Assembly (NCBI GenBank): GCA_023053545.1
Contig: JAKZAN010000005.1
Coordinates: 7,006,001 to 7,070,000, forward strand
DNA: 64,000 nucleotides
From: Lepidurus packardi
Lineage: Eukaryota; Arthropoda; Branchiopoda; Notostraca; Triopsidae
Direction: 5' to 3'
Below are positions 58,181 to 64,000 of the stretch, one piece after another; position 1 is the stretch's first letter; each line of letters opens with the position of its first letter. A program made the position numbers and the translations under genes. Below the pieces are notes generated by a model that worked only from the letters and a program-made list of their open reading frames with translations, was not told the DNA's origin and did not search any database.

Positions 58181-61100
58181 TCACAAATATTGATTTTCTG
58201 TCCACTGTTTAGCTGCCCACATAAGAGTCTGACGATGGGCATTACTCATGGGTAGACTATCTTGGACAACTGCCACTTTAGCCGGAGACGCAAATCCGAC
58301 CTTATTATTACTGCGGCCATTCTTAGTGCTGGGCTCTTTCTCTTTTTCTGTTTTTTCCCTCCGTTGACGTCGTCGTTTGCATAGAAAATAACAGACTAAA
58401 ATGCCCAGCATTATCAACAAACCCAAACATGCTCCTCCTCCCGTGTAAACGATCAAGGCTTTCGGAGATATTATGGAATGCACCACACCGCATTGGGCCA
58501 GGGGCCATTCATCTTCTCCTGCGGAACAATGCCACACTTCATCGCAAGCTAGTGCAGGGTCTAAGCAGGCTTCCATGGAAGAACAAAAGAGTGCACATTG
58601 TGATGGTCGCCGAGACAGGAAAGGATTTTCAGATTCCAACACGTGACCTAGGATTGCTTCTTCTGCACTGAAACTATTTCCAGTGTCTTGGATCTTCCCA
58701 GCTATTGTACTACTTCGCGTGTGACCCCCCAGCAACGCGCTTTTCTTTTCAGGGCTTCCACTGCTGGCTCCACGATTCACTTCAACGGGATGAATCTCGG
58801 CCCAGGCGAAAGAATACGATGCATTAGAGTCTTCACTCTCTGGCACGTAGACTAAGAACAAATGACGGTGCTTATCGCTGATACACATCTCATCTTCCAC
58901 CTCTTGTTCTTCCCTGCTCAACTTCTTGGCTAAACCGTCTAGGTCTGCACCTCCGGCAATCGTAGAATCATTAGTGTTAGCGTCGTCGTTGGACGTGGTC
59001 GGGAAGTAGAAGTAGGGCGGTAAGGATGATAAGCAACTCCAGGAGGTTGAAAACACGTTGACGTGACTTTCATTATTATGTAAATCCGGACGGAGACAAA
59101 TACGAGCAAGTAAGCGGGATCCGTCTCCGTTAAATACCATTATGCTGTCCTGGGAACCGCCAGCCACGCAGGGAACTCCTGGGGCTCGCAGGTACATCGC
59201 AGATAAACTCCAGCTCTGCATGGAGCTTATCATCTTGAAATATTGCAGTTTGGATTCTGATGAAGAATTTGATTTGATTTTAAGCATACCCCCTCTCCCT
59301 TGGATTATATCAATTTCTTCCCTTGGTGGCGGTGTTGGTGGCTCCTGTGGGGGAACTTTGCCATTTGAAGAATCCAGATTATTTTGATTGTTCGAGTATG
59401 AATAGGAAAGTTCGAACCTAACCCCAGCCGTTACGTTGGTTATAACCAACTCCACCACAGGTGCCCTGGATTGTACTTTAAGCGGTAAAGATAAAACTCG
59501 GCCACAAAAGCAGTGAATCATCCACTTGACCGAATAGTTGTTCCAGACTTCGAAAATATGAACCTGAGACGTGACATGGGACGCGTTTCCTGTCCAGCGA
59601 CACTCGGTAACTTGAGCATCTGCAGTCAGCCGTTGGCTTCGGCAAGTTTCATCTCCTTCGGGAGTGTCCATGACCATCAAATCCAGCTGGTGGAAATTTA
59701 TAGTTAATAATCGGCCTGGAAGACTCGTCTGGAATTTATAAGAACAGGAGGAAAAAGTCGAAGGTGACTTATTGTCTGCTATGTTTTTTTGACCCCGACC
59801 CTGAATATCCTGTTGTTGAATGAGTAACGACTCCGTGGGCCAACTCAATCGACCTGAAGTTACATTCATCGGCATTTGGAAACGACACGATCCCAATTTC
59901 CGTAACACAACTGGTTCTTTGTCGTGATTTAACTGAAGGAATTCAAAGGCTAGTGAAAAGTTGAGATGGTTGAGTGGGAAACCTTTCAGCGTCACTAAAC
60001 GTATCGTTAAAGTAGGCCCTCGCGATAAAAGACTTTCGAAGCGATCGCAAGGCCTTCGTCGACTGCTGCTGAGTACTTGGCCGACTGAGTATACTGGCGC
60101 TTGTCCATTATTGGAACCTCCCGCACTCGAGATTTTACTGGGAATCTGAATTCCCACTCTCTTCTTCATTTCCTTTCCGCTTTCAGATTGAAGACTTGAT
60201 GTGCCACTTATTCTCGCCGTCCGGTTTCGGATAGACTCAGGGGCACTTGCTGCAGGACTAGCGCTTTGATGGAAACCATGTCTCCCAGGAGGATCCCATG
60301 CCAGTCCTACTCCACGGCCACTATTGCTACTACTACTACTACGATTACTTCGGCCTGATGGCAAATGGAAGAACAACAAAGACGTGTTAGAGAGGGACGA
60401 TGAGTTCCTCTTTTTTCGTCTTCTCCGGCCTTTTTGATTCCCGTTCAATGGACCCAAATCGGGGAGCAGGGTATGCTCGCATAAAGGCGGAAACACATCT
60501 TCCCCGAACTGGGCAATTAACGGAGGAGCAGCCTGGCCAATACCCCCAAACGTCCCGTCCCACAACTGAAGCACTGCCGCGTCAATAGCGTCTTCATTAC
60601 TGTAACTTCGGCCAGAATTTGCAGAGCCAGTAATACTGCTGCTGCTGCTAGCCGCGACTGTGAGCGTAGCGACAGGTTTGAAGGTTTGAAAATGGATCTG
60701 GATTCGCTCATGTTCCTTGCCCTGTAAGACCCATTCACAACTTCGATCTGGGCCCAAGGCGTGAAAAGGGCGCTGTAAAACGCCGCCAAGCTTGTAAGAA
60801 TCGCTTGTCCATTTCCCACCACAGGAATGCCGTTTAGGCACCCACACTTGCGTGACCACCAATTCCCAAGCAGGCAAATAATAGACCGAGCTAATCGGCT
60901 GTATGATATGGTCAAAGAGCGCGCTGTGGTACACTACTCTTAATTGGGATCCGGAAGTGATCAAGGGTGGTAACTGATCACTCTCACCTTCACACCAGCG
61001 TAAAAGTAACGGAGCGTCAACCCCAGCGCCGTCATAGACTTCCAACCAGCTCAACCCACTACAAATAAAAGATAAAATGGAAACACAATTTACGTCTATT

Positions 61101-63625
61101 TATTTCTCATTTTTAGCGGCTTAGCTAACGGCTCGCTTTTTTCTATTTTTTTTTTTTGTGGTAGACAGATATAACAGAACCATATTTTGGGTTAAACAAA
61201 AACCCCGAAAGTTGACAGACGCAAATAATAGCTTACTTATGCAAATGGCAATGCTTCCAGACTCGCAAAGCAGGACGTCCCTGAGGTGCGAAAGATCCAG
61301 TTGGATCTCGCAGCACAAATTTATGTTGCGGTGACGTTTCCAGTTTCAGGACCCACACCCCTTCAGCATCCTCCCCAGCATTTCCCAGTGTTGCTTTTCT
61401 TGACGACGCGCCTGGCGCTATACTACTCGCGTTCAATAGCACCACAAAGGTGCAAGTCACGTTCCGGGGGGCGGAGCCTGGCCAATGAGGCGATCTTAAT
61501 AAGCACGGTTGTTCCGGAGGACACGCTTGTTCCCATCGGTGAACGCATTCACGCAATGCCGGATTGCTAATCACTGCACCCGCACGAGGTCCTCCCGCTC
61601 CAGAGGGTTTCACGCCTTTCTTCTTTTTCAATCGAGTCGGGCTCTGGTTCGGAATCTGACTTGGCGGTTTCACCGATGGTTCGGGCTTATTCTGGTGGAA
61701 CCTCACTAATAGCTTTACAAGGGGGGCGTGGTAATCAGGAGCTACTCTTAACGATATGCCCACGGCGGCCATATTCGAGACGGAGTAAAACGTAAGGGGC
61801 GTGGTGCTATGCAATTCCAATGGTCCACACCAGCCACCAGGACCCGCCCCCAACTTAGAAAGCACACTACTACTGTTGTTGCTACTCCCCATCGTCCGGG
61901 TCATCGGCAGCGGATCCCAGAGTTGCAAATGGCCCTGGGAACATGGATCTTCTGGCTGGGTAACATCAAAGGGCCCTACTTGCAGCTGCTGTACTGAGAT
62001 CTACACAAAGACAGAGCGGGAAATAAAGGAATGGGAAAACGGCGGGAAAAAAATCAGCCAGGCCACAGACAACGAAAAAGGAAACGAAAACCGCACTCCC
62101 ATGCAGGACCCTCAATAGAGCTCCAGCCGTCGTCCGCTTCCCTTCTTTGAATTGTAAATGAAAACGAGGGTAGGATAACCCTGGCCAACAAAGGAGGGTT
62201 GAAGCCGAACGATGTGCACGAGTACTAAAAACTTAAAATATTAGCACAAGGTCACTATAGACAACTTAAGCAAATCAGGAAGATTCGGAAACTATGGTTT
62301 GGAAACTATATGATCGTAATAAACTGTAGAAACGAGTCGTATACGACTCGCGTGAAAAACGGTCAAAATAAAGGGGAAAACAAGAGTAGGACGAAAGCGA
62401 TTTTATTGCTTGCACTTTTCTTTCAAGTGCAGGTTTTTGTAAGTTTATAGAGCACGTCTCTTTCGATGCTTTATCGTCGTAGCAGCAACAGCACCTGATT
62501 GCAATTGCCCTCCGTTTTCGCTCCCCCCATCACAATTTAAAACCCGTTTTACTTACTTCTGGCATTTGTGTTGTGCTTCACAGGAACTATAACACTATAA
62601 CAGTATAACCCTAAAGCGCAACATGCAGGATTATCGACCCTTGGACGCTTTTATACATCCTCGATGTGGATACACTCTCCCTGCACTTCACTTTGAGTTC
62701 TTGATACATTGCAAAAACTCGTCTAGTAAACCCAAAAAGTGAACATAAGAGACTATAATTGTCCTTCAAAACAACCTCGAAACAGGAAGTGAAACTGCAA
62801 GCTTACTTTATATGCAGCCTAAAGAGCCCATTTTCTCTCATGCTTAGCAAGTCTCTGGCATATATACTGGGTTTTTATCTTTATACATGCAGCATTTTGG
62901 AGGCAAGGCTTTTTGTGTAATTTACCTGCACCAGATGAGAATCTTGGGCCCGAAATAATAACCAGCAATAATACGGAATTTGGAACGGAGCATTCTTCTC
63001 CCAGGAAACATAAACATGGAATTCGCTGACACCATCTGGACTGCTCACGTATGTTCGATTGCAATCTTGAATAACAAAGAAAGGAAATACAGTATGTAAA
63101 TTAGCCCTGTCGTACCAATAAGTTTACCAAGGTTTCCGAATTTTCCTTATTCCTAATATACCTTAAAACAATAATAAACAAAACTGTGAGTTTCAGACTT
63201 GAGAAAGGTATACGAAGATATATATTTGGGAACAAATCGACTATGGAGCAAGCTCGACGAATTTTAAAAACAGAAATTGGATTTGCTTCCGGACTCGCAA
63301 GGGTGTCATCTATCACGTCACGGCCTGGGCTAACACAAGAAACAAAATTGGAACTCAATTCGCATACGTCTTGTGAAATTACTAAAGCCCAAGTGCCCTG
63401 ACACAGACGCGAAAAGTCGACAAGTGACACACACACACCGAATCCCGAAACGAAGAAAAGACAAAAAAAGGCTGTTGTCAGAAATCGACGCGTTTCTTCT
63501 GCCAAACGACTTATGAAAGAAACGTCACTTCTGCCTGATGGAGTGCTTGCTGATGGATCCAATTCGGATCTTGTATACGGCTGCGATCCATGGAAAGTTC
63601 GCCTACTTCTTTTTCCTATTGACAT
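58181..63625 (-). CDS. Large single-pass membrane protein with CUB-type and LDLa-like domains (Culd-like)
   Basis: Four exons (63625-63214, 63065-62926, 61988-61237, 61058-58181) close in frame to about 1,393 residues. The N-terminus has a hydrophobic signal-like stretch (FLTTAFFCLFFVSGFGVCV) after about 48 residues. Several CUB-like units follow, with the typical segments SWLEVYDGAG, GSQLRVVYHSALFDH, DRSCEWVLQGKEHERIQIHF and AAVLQLWDG. A degenerate LDLa motif CLDPALACDEVWHCSAGEDEW sits just before the membrane span, and LIMLGILVCYFLCKRRRQRRE starts the cytoplasmic tail ending ENQYL. The CUB/LDLa/TM order matches Drosophila Culd, a photoreceptor protein; orthology is a suggestion. The final exon is 2.9 kb, unusual here, and contains serine- and glycine-rich disordered stretches. 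The start at 63625 is the first ATG of the exon; an upstream exon is possible. Confidence 0.78.
61989..62925 (-). other. Intron 2 of the CUB/LDLa gene (0.94 kb)
   Basis: Bounded by donor CAG|GTAAAT (62925) and acceptor TACAG (61989). No gene or repeat recognised inside. It is the longest intron of this gene. Confidence 0.6.
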
Positions 63626-63812
63626 TTACTTGTCACTCTTATATTCCCTTCCACAAAATGCCCATCAGATCTTTCACTAAAGATTGCAATCAAAATTCCA
63701 GCGGAACATTCAAGACTTGCTACTGTATTTGCTTTGAAATGCTAATGAATACTTAAAATACTTGCTATAGTAACGGCTTCAATTTTGTTTTACTCTAAAT
63801 ATATTTTATTAT
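63626..63812. other. Spacer upstream of the CUB/LDLa gene
   Basis: Short AT-rich interval with no feature beyond a likely poly(A) region for the unknown gene at the right edge. Confidence 0.4.
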
Positions 63813-64000
63813 TTATTTAAGGCAAGAAACAAACAGGCTAATTCCGATACCGCCGTTAGGCTTTTGGTTTCCTTTCCTACCCCCTGAACCCCAAACGTGA
63901 ATCCCAAGCTTACTCAGTCGGGAAATGTTGAGGTTAGGCGAAAGCGTTTCAGGCTGCGTCAGCAATTCTCCTCCTTGCCGGGCCCAAGTGAGGATCCAAA
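63813..64000 (-). CDS. Unidentified gene, C-terminal fragment running off the window edge
   Basis: An open frame of 61 residues from the edge to a TAA at 63815-63813, directly overlapped and followed by AATAAA-type poly(A) signals. It contains WILTWARQGGELLTQPET, then NLNISRLSKLGIHVWGS, and ends GGIGISLFVSCLK. I do not recognise it. Composition and the poly(A) context suggest a real terminal exon, but the evidence is thin. Confidence 0.35.
   Translation of the reverse strand, partial: WILTWARQGGELLTQPETLSPNLNISRLSKLGIHVWGSGGRKGNQKPNGGIGISLFVSCLK

Overview
The window is nuclear DNA of a compact animal genome. Almost every recognisable gene is split by short GT-AG introns of roughly 50-100 bp. 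The gene set (a SEC14-like lipid carrier, a CUB/LDLa protein, a DEG/ENaC channel, two proteins resembling the scoloptoxin-11 family) and a TATA plus TCAGT initiator promoter point to an arthropod. A branchiopod crustacean such as Daphnia is my best guess, made from intron size and protein resemblance only. The protein calls rest on my own spliced translations and recognition of families; no search was run.

Left part (1-12 kb): the 3' end of a SEC14-like gene (+); a probable pogo-type MITE; a tandem family of unrecognised secreted or type II membrane proteins on the - strand (one intact gene, one copy broken upstream, one clear pseudogene); then CHAF1A (CAF-1 large subunit, -), followed by two foldback MITEs.

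Middle (13-39 kb): EFL1, the ribosome-maturation GTPase, on the - strand. It is stretched over 26 kb because three of its introns are large. Intron 1 holds a complete DEG/ENaC channel gene (-). The 16.7 kb intron 7 holds two cysteine-rich secreted protein genes on the + strand, each with its own long first intron. Intron 8 holds a cluster of octamer (ATTTGCAT) sites.

Right part (39.5-64 kb): a dense run of housekeeping genes. TOP3A (+) is head-to-head with EFL1 and carries five identical tRNA-Gly(UCC) genes plus transposon debris in one intron. Then come Chibby (-), a TMEM130/PMEL-like PKD protein (+), TOM1 (+), the 2-oxoglutarate dehydrogenase adaptor KGD4/MRPS36 (+), complex III subunit UQCR11 (+), a mitochondrial TRMT2B-like methyltransferase (+), proteasome subunit PSMA4 (-) and a large CUB/LDLa membrane protein similar to Drosophila Culd (-). 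A terminal exon of an unknown - strand gene reaches the right edge.

The genes do not form one pathway. What stands out is the architecture: genes nested in genes, close divergent and convergent pairs, an intronic tRNA array, and a young tandem family with copies in different states of decay.
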